DNA of 18,847 nt from CAYZEZ01 sp964477295 (GCA_964477295.1 CAYZEZ010000065.1:1-18847), one strand, 5' to 3'; positions 8,176 through 16,012 are shown, counted from the stretch's first letter. Notes: generated from the sequence alone by a model not told the origin. Translations and numbers: made by a program.

Positions 8176-8210
8176 CCTGTTCGTCGATTATCCGGGCCTG
8201 TTCGTCGATT
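8176..8210 (+). promoter_or_regulatory. Candidate LytTR regulator binding site (two direct repeats)
   Basis: The 14-base word CCTGTTCGTCGATT occurs twice without mismatch, at 8176-8189 and 8197-8210, with a 21-base period (two helical turns). The 9-mer CCTGTTCGT fits six of the eight informative positions of the published LytTR consensus [TA][AC][CA]GTTN[AG][TG], including the GTTNRK core. LytTR sites are direct repeats of about 9 bases separated by 12-13; here the gap between 9-mers is 12. The site ends five bases before the candidate -33 element of the operon that encodes a LytTR regulator, the position expected for activation. Confidence 0.55.
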
Positions 8211-8214
8211 TTAT

Positions 8215-8245
8215 TTTGGATTTATTTACTGCTGCCGTTCCTTTG
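8215..8245 (+). promoter_or_regulatory. Candidate promoter of the lipoprotein-LytSR operon
   Basis: TTTG at 8215-8218 is followed after exactly 19 bases by TTCCTTTG at 8238-8245, one mismatch from the Bacteroidota -7 consensus TAnnTTTG. Transcription would start near 8252, leaving about 19 bases of leader before the ATG at 8271. The mismatch in the -7 box together with the upstream direct repeats is what an activator-dependent promoter would look like. Confidence 0.45.
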
Positions 8246-8270
8246 ATCGTGAAATTCAAAATGAAACCAG

Positions 8271-8906
8271 ATGAAAATACAAACAGTTATCCTGATCCTG
8301 GTACTCATAATCACAGGAGTATCATGCATACCGTCTCTTTATCCTCTCTACAGGGAGAAGGACTTGCTTTTTGATCAGCGCTTAGTCGGGAAGTTTGACA
8401 TTGAAGGCGATCTGTGGGAGTTTGACAGTCTGGACCTGAATGCTCCGTTTGATAATGGTGATTCGTGGGAACGGTTCAAATCCGGCAAGACCTACAGGCT
8501 GGTAGCTTTCGAAGAGGATAAAAAGGCCAAATTTGCTGTTCACCTGATTATGCTGAATGACAATTATTACCTCGATTTTTTCCCGGTCTCCTATCGGATA
8601 GAGCATGATTTTCTCAATGCCCTTTTATTCCCGGCACACATTTTCGCCAGACTCGAGTTCACCGGGGATGACCTGGTACTCCATTGGTTTGATGGTGATT
8701 TTGTGCACGATCTGATTGACAGCAATAAGATCAAGATCTCTTATAAGGAACTGGAGCATACAATATTGCTAACTGCAAGGACAGATGAGCTTCAATACTT
8801 TGTAAAGAAGTATGGAGATGATCCGGGGGCATATGTTGACGAAGAGGATCCGGATACTCTTTACCGGATTCCGGAAAATAATATGAGTATAGCCACAAGG
8901 AAATAA
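8271..8906 (+). CDS. Small lipoprotein of unknown function, paralogue 1
   Basis: A 211-residue protein with a lipoprotein signal (hydrophobic residues 5-17, TGVSC with Cys19). The mature part begins SLYPLYREKDLLFDQRLVGKF and continues with W, GKTYRL, AVHL, YYLDFFPV, PAHIF, LHWFDGDFVHDLI, NKIKISY and LQYFVKKYGDD. The alternating pattern suggests a single beta-rich, possibly lipocalin-like domain. I know SLxPLYxExDL-type lipoproteins only as uncharacterised Bacteroidota proteins. The next gene is a clear paralogue along its whole length, 23 bases downstream, and a LytS kinase and LytTR regulator follow, so it is probably first in a four-gene operon. A role as envelope sensor or as effector of that two-component system is inference. 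The start is the ATG whose MKI is shared with the paralogue. Confidence 0.85.
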   Translation: MKIQTVILILVLIITGVSCIPSLYPLYREKDLLFDQRLVGKFDIEGDLWEFDSLDLNAPFDNGDSWERFKSGKTYRLVAFEEDKKAKFAVHLIMLNDNYYLDFFPVSYRIEHDFLNALLFPAHIFARLEFTGDDLVLHWFDGDFVHDLIDSNKIKISYKELEHTILLTARTDELQYFVKKYGDDPGAYVDEEDPDTLYRIPENNMSIATRK

Positions 8907-8929
8907 CGGTCAATTAAAATCTTTGAGCA

Positions 8930-9556
8930 ATGAAAATAAAAACAATTATCATATTAGGATGCCTTAGTATGCTGGTATCATCATGCATTCTGTCTTCACT
9001 TTTTCCATTATATAAAGAGTCTGATTTAATCAGGGATGACAGGATAATAGGGAGTTGGCTCACCGCTGGTGAGGAAGATCATTCAGACTACTGGACATTT
9101 GAATGGATAGACACGGCTAAGGTGGGAAGAGGTTGGCTTGGACCGGATGAATGGGCCAAGTATAATCAAGGAAAGACCTACAGGCTGATTGCAGTTGAAG
9201 ATACACTTGAGCAGGAGTTCGCGGCTCATCTGTTTCAACTGAACGGGAAGACCTATATCGATTTCTATCCCGTTGACTTTGAGATCGGGCATGGCTTTCT
9301 AAGCTGGCATATGGTGCCGGTTCATATTTTCTCACAAATTGAGATTGTAGAGGATAAGCTCATTTTTTACTGGTTTGAACCGGATTATTTTGCAGATCTG
9401 ATTGAGCAGAATAAAGTTAAGATTTCTCATATTGAAAATAATGGAGAAATATTAATTACTGCCAGTACAGAGGAATTGCAAAAATTTGTTAAGAAATATG
9501 GCGATGAGGTCATTAATCATTCAGAGCCGGATACCCTGCCAAGGGTAATGTTATAG
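8930..9556 (+). CDS. Small lipoprotein of unknown function, paralogue 2
   Basis: A 208-residue lipoprotein (MLVSSC, Cys19) aligning end to end with the preceding gene. Shared blocks include SLFPLYKESDLIRDDRIIGSW, GKTYRLIAVE, AAHLFQLN, YIDFYPVDFEI, PVHIF, FYWFEPDYFADLIEQNKVKIS and LQKFVKKYGDE. Both start MKI, and both end in a hydrophilic tail with PDTL. Sequence divergence is substantial, so the duplication is old and not a recent tandem copy. The gene lies 23 bases after paralogue 1 and 26 bases before the histidine kinase. Both would be anchored in the cell envelope, where they could touch the short periplasmic loops of the kinase. Function unknown; the operon link to LytSR is the only clue. 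Confidence 0.85.
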   Translation: MKIKTIIILGCLSMLVSSCILSSLFPLYKESDLIRDDRIIGSWLTAGEEDHSDYWTFEWIDTAKVGRGWLGPDEWAKYNQGKTYRLIAVEDTLEQEFAAHLFQLNGKTYIDFYPVDFEIGHGFLSWHMVPVHIFSQIEIVEDKLIFYWFEPDYFADLIEQNKVKISHIENNGEILITASTEELQKFVKKYGDEVINHSEPDTLPRVML

Positions 9557-9582
9557 TGGAATAAAATTTGTAATTTTTAGGA

Positions 9583-10629
9583 ATGATAAAAAAGGTCATA
9601 TTCAGGATCGGGCGGATTCGGATTTTGCAACATCTGGTATTCTGGCTCCTTTCATTTTTTATCCTGGTCAGGTTTTTCAATACTTCCAACCAGGTTGAAA
9701 AGATTGATGTCATCTACACCCTGATCTTTCATGTGAGCCTGCTTGCCGGTGTCTATATTAACCTGATTTTGCTGATTCCACATTTTCTGAGAAAGAAAAA
9801 ATACCTGCTCTATACCCTGCTCCTGATGGTTACCATTGCAGGTGCCTCAGGCTTTAACCTGATCACATTTGACAAGTGGATAGATTATGTCCTGCCCGGT
9901 TACTATTTCATCTCATATTATGAATTTTCTGATATCCTGAAATTTGTTATGATTTATGTTGGTCTGACCACCCTCCTGAAATTATCAAAGGGATGGTTTA
10001 TGTTGTTGGAAACAAACCAGCAGCTAATAAAAGTAGAGCAGGAAAAGACAAAAACAGAATTATTGGCCCTCAGGTCCCAGATCAATCCTCATTTTCTTTT
10101 TAACAGCTTGAACAGTATCTATTCACTGGCCATGAAGGGATCAGAGAAAACGCCTAAAATCATATTATTATTATCCGACCTGATGAGGTATATGTTATAT
10201 GAGACCAATGCAGAGCTGGTTCCGCTTCAAAAAGAAATCCGGTACATAGAAAATTATATTGAGCTCCAAAAATTACGTTCAGAAGAAAATACAGATATTT
10301 CATTTCAACTTGAAGGAAAAATAATTGACCAGAAAATTGCACCTCTTATTTTTCTTCCTTTTGTCGAAAACAGCTTCAAGCATGGTGTGAAGGGAGAAAC
10401 ATCAGGCGGTTATGTGAATATTAATTTACATATTACGGATGGATTAGTTTCGTTGAAATTGATCAATAATAAAGGAACGGTGGATGAGGTTGAAAAGAAT
10501 GAGTTGAAAGGAATTGGCCTGGCTAATGTCAGAAGACGGCTTGAATTGTCATATCCTGAAAAGCATGAACTCAAAATAACGGAAAATGATGAAGAGTTTG
10601 TTGTTGACTTAGAACTCAATATATCATGA
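9583..10629 (+). CDS. LytS/YehU-type sensor histidine kinase
   Basis: A 348-residue membrane kinase. Four hydrophobic segments (about 16-36, 47-66, 74-94 and 117-135) form the sensor region, with a short coiled-coil link at 143-165. The His_kinase block QINPHFLFNSLN carries the phospho-acceptor His170, and ATP-binding elements PFVENSFKHG (Asn263) and GIGLANVRRRL follow. This is the PF06580 architecture that partners LytTR regulators. There is no sizeable periplasmic domain, so the signal must be sensed within the membrane or through a partner; the two upstream lipoproteins are candidates. Its stop overlaps the start of the regulator (ATGA at 10626-10629), a strong sign of coupled translation. 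An AGGA sequence lies just upstream of the ATG. Confidence 0.95.
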   Translation: MIKKVIFRIGRIRILQHLVFWLLSFFILVRFFNTSNQVEKIDVIYTLIFHVSLLAGVYINLILLIPHFLRKKKYLLYTLLLMVTIAGASGFNLITFDKWIDYVLPGYYFISYYEFSDILKFVMIYVGLTTLLKLSKGWFMLLETNQQLIKVEQEKTKTELLALRSQINPHFLFNSLNSIYSLAMKGSEKTPKIILLLSDLMRYMLYETNAELVPLQKEIRYIENYIELQKLRSEENTDISFQLEGKIIDQKIAPLIFLPFVENSFKHGVKGETSGGYVNINLHITDGLVSLKLINNKGTVDEVEKNELKGIGLANVRRRLELSYPEKHELKITENDEEFVVDLELNIS

Positions 10630-11333
10630 ATTTACAATCAATAATTGTGGATGATGAACCACTGGCCCGGGATGTGTTAATAAAATATATCTCGGATTGT
10701 CCTATGCTGGAATTGGTATCGACATGTAAAAGTGCTTTTGAGGCTCTTGATGCGCTAAACCACCATACTGTACGATTAATTTTCCTTGATATTAATATGC
10801 CTAAATTATCGGGACTAAGTATGGTAAGAACATTGCAAAATCCCCCCCAGATCATTTTTACCACGGCTTACCCTGAGTATGCTGTCGAAGGATTCGAAGT
10901 GGACGCCGTGGATTACCTTGTAAAACCATTTTCTTTCGACCGTTTTATGAAAGCCGTAAACAAAGCCATAGCCAGGGAAGAATATTTAAGAGATAAGACC
11001 GGAAATGGGGCAGAGGATGATAAAAAATATTTTCTTATTAAAGCGGATGGGAAGCTATATCAGGTGGAACACAATGATATTCTGTACTTTGAAGCCCTTG
11101 GAGATTATGTTCAGGTAATAACCACTGCGAAAAAACTGGTTACTCACGACACGCTAAAAAATGTCGAAGATAATTTGCCGGCTAAAAGGTTTCTCAGGGT
11201 TCACCGGTCCTTCATTATATCCCTCGAAAGAATTGAATTTGTTGAAGGGAACCGTGTGAAAATTGGCGAGGATTTTATTCCGGTAGGTCAATCCTATAAG
11301 GCAAACCTGGATACCTATATTGCCGGTCAATAA
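10626..11333 (+). CDS. LytTR-family response regulator
   Basis: A 235-residue DNA-binding response regulator. The receiver domain (about 3-118) has acidic Asp9/Asp10, phospho-acceptor Asp55 in FLDINMP, Thr79/Thr80 and Lys100 in YLVKPF. A LytTR domain follows (about 135-233) with YFEALGDYVQV, LKNVEDNLP and FLRVHRSFIISLERIEFVEGN, the typical blocks of that beta-sheet DNA-binding fold. It overlaps the kinase gene by four bases. A pair of direct repeats of LytTR-site type precedes the operon, suggesting self-regulation. The FtsX-type permease gene downstream on the same strand is a possible second target, but I found no comparable repeat before it. Confidence 0.95.
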   Translation: MNLQSIIVDDEPLARDVLIKYISDCPMLELVSTCKSAFEALDALNHHTVRLIFLDINMPKLSGLSMVRTLQNPPQIIFTTAYPEYAVEGFEVDAVDYLVKPFSFDRFMKAVNKAIAREEYLRDKTGNGAEDDKKYFLIKADGKLYQVEHNDILYFEALGDYVQVITTAKKLVTHDTLKNVEDNLPAKRFLRVHRSFIISLERIEFVEGNRVKIGEDFIPVGQSYKANLDTYIAGQ

Positions 11334-11353
11334 ACTGACTTGCTACCATTAAA

Positions 11354-11672
11354 TCAGTTCAAATACTTTTTGAGCATATCCTTTATCTCATTTGATTTTA
11401 CCGGTTTGCTCAGGTGTTCATTGCATCCTGCTTCAACCGATCGGATTCTTCAGCCCTGGTCCACATGGCTGAAATCTTAATCATTGATTGATCTTCCGAG
11501 AAAAGCATGATATAGACCCGGTCAGTTGTGTAAACTCCCCGATCTTTTTTAAGGCATCATTGAAATTCACGTGAATATCACCTGCGGCAAGGTTGATGAA
11601 CCGTATTGAGATCTCAGTAATGAGCCTTTAAAACTCAAGCCTGTATTTGAGGTTATTTTCTGATTCTTTCTG
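11354..11672 (-). pseudogene. Relict of a hybrid sensor histidine kinase (GAF-like start joined to receiver end)
   Basis: The minus strand between the LytTR regulator and the permease still reads as pieces of a two-component sensor in three frames. Piece one (about 11672-11521) gives a coiled-coil-like lead (ENNLKYRLEF), a TAA at 11630-11628, then RLITEISIRFINLAAGDI and ALKKIGEFTQLTG, typical of a GAF-type sensor domain of hybrid kinases. A frame change near 11520 continues it as RVYIMLFSEDQSMIKISAMW. A second change near 11440 jumps to EAGCNEHLSKPVKSNEI and KDMLKKYLN, the last part of a receiver domain with its Lys-Pro, ending at TGA 11356-11354. The HisKA, HATPase and most of the receiver are missing. 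Stop, frameshift and large internal deletion together show a dead gene, not a sequencing slip. Confidence 0.8.
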
Positions 11673-11702
11673 CTATCTTTAATTTTCAACAACCACAGGC
11701 AA

Positions 11703-14123
11703 ATGTTCCGGATAATATTAAGGTTTACCATTCGTAATCTTAGAAAGAACACCTTTTATCATTTCATCAGTATAGGTGGATTGGTAATTGCCCTGGCCAG
11801 TGCGTTTTTTATTTTGGTATGGGTGAACCACGAAACAAGTTTTGACCGGTTCCATCCGAAGGCAGACCGGCTGTACAGGCTCACTTTTGAATATGAATTC
11901 CAGGACCGGCATACACACTTTGCCCGGTGTTATCAGGACTGGGATTTATATCTGAAGGATTATTTTCCTGAAATTGAAGAGGTTATCAGGCTTCAACCCA
12001 TGCGTACTACCTCTGTCCGGATTGGTGAAAGTAAATTCATTAGTGAACGGAACTACGCTGCTGATTCCAGCTTTTTTGATGTATTCGGATATACATTAAA
12101 ACAGGGTGATCCCAATGTTGTACTTAGCGAACCTAAATCGGTGGTAATAACCGAATCACTTGCAGCAAACTATTTCGGAGAGGAGGATCCCATAGGTCAA
12201 TCCCTGTACTTTGGCCACCAATTTGATACAATACAGAATTTGTTTACCGTGACAGGCATTATGGAAGATTTCCCTGTGAATTCTCATTTCCATGTGGATA
12301 TTCTTGGTTCATTCGATGATCCTGAAGAACATGTCGGATGGGCCTATATCTATGTCCTGCTTAAAGAGGGAACTGATCCGCCTGACCTTCTGAACAAGTT
12401 CCCCGATTTTCTGAAACAGCATATAGGGGAAGAAAATGTCGACCGGTGGACTCCCCATCTTCAACCTATAACTGACATTCATCTCCATTCTCATAAAGAC
12501 CGTGAAATCGAACATAATGGTAAGGCAGAGAATGTATATATCTTTATCATTGTTGCCATCATACTTATAATCATTGCATTTATAAATTATGCGAACATAC
12601 AGCTGGCTGCCATCAATAAAAAACTGGGCTTTATATATTTAAATCGTGTTCTGGGTGCGCGCATCCGCGATGTATCCAGGTTTATTGCTTTTGAATCAGC
12701 CACTCACCAGTTCATCGCTCTTCTGTTGTCGCTTTTAATACTCGGAATTGGTATGCCATGGCTGAATAGGTATTTTGGCTTTCATCTAACGTTGGATCAA
12801 TATATCGTATGGATCCAGATAATTTTCCTGGGATTCATTATTGGCCTTCTGGGAGTATTTGCCGGTGCTTTACCGGTTGTCTGGATCCGGTTTCAGGAGA
12901 AATTATCGCAAATTACCGGCAGTGTATTTTATAAATCCGGATTTAAAGCTATTGTAGCAGGTGGAGGAATAACCATCAGGAAAATCATGATAGTTATCCA
13001 ATTTACGGGTTCCATCATATTAATCCTCTGTACATTACTCGTGACTAAACAGGTAAAATATATGCTGGATGGGGGAATTGGCAGTAATAATAAGGACATT
13101 CTCATCCTGAAAAATCTTTCACGACCTGTCCTCGATAAATATCCTGTTTTCAAGCAGGCGATTCTGGAAAGTCCTCTGATTAAAGAAGTGAGTGCCAGCA
13201 TGGAAGAGCCAGGCCAGGATGTGATGGATGCTATGGCTTATGTAATGGAGGGGAGAGATGAATCCCTGGAAGAGGATTATATTGGTGTAATGCCCGTGGA
13301 TGACAGCTATCTGGAATTTTATGATATCCCATTAATTGCGGGAAGGAATTTCCCTGAGTACAAGGGAATGGAGGCCCTTGAATATTATATCCTGAATGAA
13401 GCAGCCATGAAGAAGCTTGGATTTGAATCGCCTGATGATGCACTGGGCAGGGATTTCAGACTGGTGTTTCCTCAGTTTCCTGACATTTTCAAAGGGGGAC
13501 AAATAATCGGAGTATGCAGGGATTTTCATTATTATTCTATGGCCACACCGGTAAAGCCTTTGGTATTGTTTCAAAAGCACATATGGTTCTGGTGTTTTGC
13601 TATCAGAATAGATGAAAATAATTTCAGGGAATCCATAGCATACCTGTCTGAAACATGGAGAATCATATACCCCGATTATCCTTTTGAATATCATTTTATT
13701 GATGATTTGTATGCCGATCTGTACCAGACTGAAATCCTGCAAACAAGGGTTATGAGCATCTTTGCCTTGCTCACGATAATTCTGGCATGCCTGGGTTTGG
13801 CAGGTCTTATGATGTATTCTGCAGAACTCAGGACGAAAGAGATCGGGATCAGGAAGGTGAACGGGGCAAAGATTTTTCAGATCCTGTATCTGTTGAATAG
13901 AAATATCATGGTATGGATCATCCTTTCAATGGTCATCGCTTTCCCGGCATCATGGTACATCATGACTAACTGGCTGCAAAACTTTGAATTCAGGGTGGCT
14001 ATCGAATGGATCGATTTTGCAGCCACCGGCATCTCAGTCCTTGTCATTGCCCTTATCTCAACTTCCATTCAATCCTTCCGGGCAGCAATTCATAATCCGG
14101 TAGTGAGCCTTAGATATGAATAG
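11703..14123 (+). CDS. FtsX/MacB-type ABC transporter permease
   Basis: An 806-residue permease with duplicated architecture. TM1 (21-41) is followed by a MacB-type periplasmic domain (about 42-275) and three membrane spans near 279-300, 337-356 and 368-396. The second half has a span at 428-447, another periplasmic domain and three spans near 683-706, 735-755 and 769-790. The FtsX coupling motif is clear in the second half (ELRTKEIGIRKVNGAK, about 709-724) and decayed in the first (LNRVLGAR). Such double-FtsX proteins are abundant in Bacteroidota and act with a separate ATPase, probably as mechanotransmitters or exporters; no ATPase gene is present here. It follows the LytSR operon on the same strand after a 369-base gap filled by a pseudogene. 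A possible -7 box TATCTTTA (11674-11681) lies just upstream. Confidence 0.92.
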   Translation: MFRIILRFTIRNLRKNTFYHFISIGGLVIALASAFFILVWVNHETSFDRFHPKADRLYRLTFEYEFQDRHTHFARCYQDWDLYLKDYFPEIEEVIRLQPMRTTSVRIGESKFISERNYAADSSFFDVFGYTLKQGDPNVVLSEPKSVVITESLAANYFGEEDPIGQSLYFGHQFDTIQNLFTVTGIMEDFPVNSHFHVDILGSFDDPEEHVGWAYIYVLLKEGTDPPDLLNKFPDFLKQHIGEENVDRWTPHLQPITDIHLHSHKDREIEHNGKAENVYIFIIVAIILIIIAFINYANIQLAAINKKLGFIYLNRVLGARIRDVSRFIAFESATHQFIALLLSLLILGIGMPWLNRYFGFHLTLDQYIVWIQIIFLGFIIGLLGVFAGALPVVWIRFQEKLSQITGSVFYKSGFKAIVAGGGITIRKIMIVIQFTGSIILILCTLLVTKQVKYMLDGGIGSNNKDILILKNLSRPVLDKYPVFKQAILESPLIKEVSASMEEPGQDVMDAMAYVMEGRDESLEEDYIGVMPVDDSYLEFYDIPLIAGRNFPEYKGMEALEYYILNEAAMKKLGFESPDDALGRDFRLVFPQFPDIFKGGQIIGVCRDFHYYSMATPVKPLVLFQKHIWFWCFAIRIDENNFRESIAYLSETWRIIYPDYPFEYHFIDDLYADLYQTEILQTRVMSIFALLTIILACLGLAGLMMYSAELRTKEIGIRKVNGAKIFQILYLLNRNIMVWIILSMVIAFPASWYIMTNWLQNFEFRVAIEWIDFAATGISVLVIALISTSIQSFRAAIHNPVVSLRYE

Positions 14124-14136
14124 GCCGTTATCAATT

Positions 14137-14157
14137 GCCGTCTTTTAAGCTGACGGT
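14137..14157. terminator. Weak hairpin between convergent genes
   Basis: CCGTC (14138-14142) and GACGG (14152-14156) form a 5-bp stem with a 9-base loop, extendable by one G-T pair. It lies 14 bases after the permease stop and before the end of the MATE gene on the other strand. There is no strong T tract on either side, so termination activity is a guess. Confidence 0.25.
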
Positions 14158-14241
14158 CTGATTTGATCCGGAATGGATATACTCTTATTTTTCATATCCC
14201 TTGGATTAAAACCGATGGGAATTGATCTGCATGCTCTCAGC

Positions 14242-15666
14242 TTATACCTTCCTGAGCTTCCATTTACCTCGTCTGAAAAGGATTAGTGCTATAAGTGCCA
14301 TAGCTGATTCAGCAGTTATGATTGAAATATAGACTCCCCTTTCTTCGAGTCCCAATACTATGGCCAGTACATAAGCCAGGGGGATCTCAAAGAGCCAGAA
14401 ACAGAATAAATTAATCAGGGTTGGTGTTCCGGTATCACCGGCTCCGTTGAATGCCTGGATCATCACCATGCCCAATGCATACAGGATGAATCCGTAACTA
14501 ATGATCCTGAGGCAGATAATACCACTTTCGATCACAAGGGGATCAGTAATAAACAACTGGATAAAAAAACCGGGAAAAGCAATAAATACAATGGCAACCA
14601 AACCCATGAAAATCATATTTGCCTTCCCTGTATACCATACTGATTTTTGAGCACGATCAGGTTTCTCTGCACCCAGGTTCTGGCCCACCAGTGTTGCTGT
14701 TGCATTGCTGAGACCCCATGAAGGAAGAATTGAGAAAATGATTATCCTGATTGCTATGGTGTATCCGGCGAGCACCTCACTGCCAAATTCAGCTACAATC
14801 CTTACCAGGCCAATCCAGCTGGTAGTTGCTATTAATGACTGGCCGATACCGCCAAGCGATATCCTGAAAAGTTTCATAAGAATATTGAATTGTATGTGCA
14901 AATGATTGAGGAAAAACTTAACTCTTCCCTTTCCACTGAATAGCAAGTAAAACTGGTATAACACAGCAAGTCCCCTTCCTGTATTGGTTGCGATGGCTGC
15001 ACCCTCTATTCCCATTTCGGGGAAGGGTCCTAAACCAAAAATCAGGCAGGGATCGAGTATAATGTTGATAATGTTGGCAAACCAGAGTACCCGCATTGAT
15101 ATTGATGCATCACCGGCGCTTCGGAAAACGGCATTAATTATAAACAGAAGCATAATTATCCCGTTTCCTCCCAGCATAATGGCAGTATACATATAACCAT
15201 CACGAACCAGCTGTTCTTCTGCACCCATAACGATAAGCAGTTTTGAGGCAAACAGAGCACCTGGTATGGCAATCAGAATTGAAAGGAATAATCCTGATAT
15301 GATTGCCTGGAAGGCTGCTAGTGAAGCTCCTTCACGATTCTTCTCACCAATCCTGCGGGAAACCAGGGCCGTTGTCCCGACTGCCAGTCCCATGCCTATG
15401 GCATAAATGATGGTCATCAGGGATTCAGTAATACCTACAGTGGCTACAGCATTTGCACCCAGTTTTGAAACAAAGAAGATATCGACCACGGCAAATACCG
15501 ATTCCATAATCATTTCCAGGACCATGGGTACGGATAATAAAAATATTGCCCGGCTCAGTTTACCGTTGGTAAAATCCTGGTCGGTACCTCCGATGGCTTC
15601 CACGATATCTTTCCAGATGGATCTTAGTTTGCTTTCTGTATTAGTTTGCTGTTTAATCTGACTCAT
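14242..15666 (-). CDS. MATE-family multidrug/cation exporter
   Basis: A 474-residue membrane protein, taking the start at ATG 15666, with about twelve hydrophobic segments in two MatE repeats. The segment FLLSVPMVLEMIMESVFAVVDIFF, followed by SKLGANAVATVGITES, is characteristic of the first helices of MATE exporters; the second half has the matching WGLSNATATLVGQNLGA. These transporters expel cationic drugs or metabolites using a Na+ or H+ gradient across the inner membrane. An in-frame ATG at 15801 would add 45 residues rich in Cys, His and Pro with no membrane or family character, so I chose the later start, which begins MSQIKQQ ahead of the amphipathic lead typical of the family. A clean promoter lies about 180 bases upstream, separating it from the two-component genes. 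Confidence 0.93.
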   Translation of the reverse strand: MSQIKQQTNTESKLRSIWKDIVEAIGGTDQDFTNGKLSRAIFLLSVPMVLEMIMESVFAVVDIFFVSKLGANAVATVGITESLMTIIYAIGMGLAVGTTALVSRRIGEKNREGASLAAFQAIISGLFLSILIAIPGALFASKLLIVMGAEEQLVRDGYMYTAIMLGGNGIIMLLFIINAVFRSAGDASISMRVLWFANIINIILDPCLIFGLGPFPEMGIEGAAIATNTGRGLAVLYQFYLLFSGKGRVKFFLNHLHIQFNILMKLFRISLGGIGQSLIATTSWIGLVRIVAEFGSEVLAGYTIAIRIIIFSILPSWGLSNATATLVGQNLGAEKPDRAQKSVWYTGKANMIFMGLVAIVFIAFPGFFIQLFITDPLVIESGIICLRIISYGFILYALGMVMIQAFNGAGDTGTPTLINLFCFWLFEIPLAYVLAIVLGLEERGVYISIITAESAMALIALILFRRGKWKLRKV

Positions 15667-15848
15667 GAGAATTGAAAAAAAATGATAGTGGTTTTGGTAA
15701 AATTGGATCTTTGCTGATCCTGCAAAAAGAGTAGTCGGGGGAATAGCGGCCTGGAGCAGGCAGGAACAAGGATGATTTACACCATGGCTGATGCAAAACA
15801 AATGGTAAAAGTCAGATCTATAATTTTCATCCTGGTAATTCTTTCATG

Positions 15849-15878
15849 CAAAAGTAGGAAAATAAAATGGAAAGCCAA
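15849..15878 (-). promoter_or_regulatory. Bacteroidota-type promoter for the MATE exporter
   Basis: Read on the minus strand, TTG (15878-15876) is followed after exactly 19 bases by TACTTTTG (15856-15849), a full match to TTG-N19-TAnnTTTG, the consensus of the primary sigma factor in this phylum. Transcription would start near 15842, giving a leader of about 175 bases before the chosen ATG. It is the best promoter match in the window. Confidence 0.6.
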
Positions 15879-15963
15879 GTCTCTCGGTCGAACATAATTA
15901 AATGAAAGGACACATAATTCCTATACAACCAGCCTATCCGGTTTTTACGTATCCATTCGTTAA

Positions 15964-16011
15964 CATAATCAACAATTTATCTGATCAGATCATTATTTTT
16001 TGCTGATTATG
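15964..16011. repeat. Nested palindrome after the receiver gene
   Basis: Perfect 8-base arms CATAATCA (15964-15971) and TGATTATG (16004-16011) enclose a perfect 12-base palindrome ATCTGATCAGAT (15979-15990). The outer right arm begins one base beyond the stop codon of the receiver gene. It could be an AT-rich terminator hairpin for the kinase-receiver transcript or an operator; the inner 12-mer is long enough for a dimeric regulator. Confidence 0.4.
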
Positions 16012-16012
16012 G

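Larger units (their letters stand above)
7678..8270. other. 593-base non-coding region between divergent genes
   Basis: No convincing gene is present; short open frames here have no recognisable motif. From left to right it holds: three CATGAT words at 7763, 7779 and 7790, two of them forming an inverted repeat (CATGAT-N8-ATCATG), a possible operator for the hydrolase gene at 7677; a perfect 6-bp hairpin CCTGAT/ATCAGG at 7964-7979; the large GC-rich palindrome at 8016-8075; an 8-base inverted pair ATCCTGAA (7954-7961) and TTCAGGAT (8120-8127) that encloses both hairpins; and the LytTR-like direct repeats and promoter before the lipoprotein operon. Confidence 0.6.
15667..16012. other. 346-base non-coding region: MATE leader, promoter and palindrome
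   Basis: On the minus strand this holds, in order of transcription, the nested palindrome after the receiver gene (15964-16011), the MATE promoter (15849-15878) and a predicted leader of about 175 bases. The leader contains a small inverted repeat GGATC/GATCC (15705-15720) roughly 40 bases before the ATG. I see no tRNA, small-RNA signature or recognisable riboswitch core in it. Confidence 0.5.

Noticed and set aside
8126..8374. Open frame of 82 codons overlapping the first lipoprotein
   Set aside because: It is out of frame with the clear lipoprotein signal peptide and has no recognisable motif; it also covers the promoter and part of the direct repeats.
11334..11702. LytTR-type direct repeats before the permease gene
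   Set aside because: Single GTTNRK words occur (for example GTTCAT and GTTGAT) but none pairs at a 21-22 base period, so regulation of the permease by the neighbouring LytTR protein is not supported by sequence.
13332..13742. 136-codon minus-strand open frame inside the permease
   Set aside because: It lies opposite a well-supported FtsX-type permease and has no domain signature.
15667..15801. N-terminal extension of the MATE protein from an ATG at 15801
   Set aside because: The extra 45 residues have no membrane or family character and are rich in Cys, Pro and His; the ATG at 15664-15666 gives a normal MATE N-terminus.
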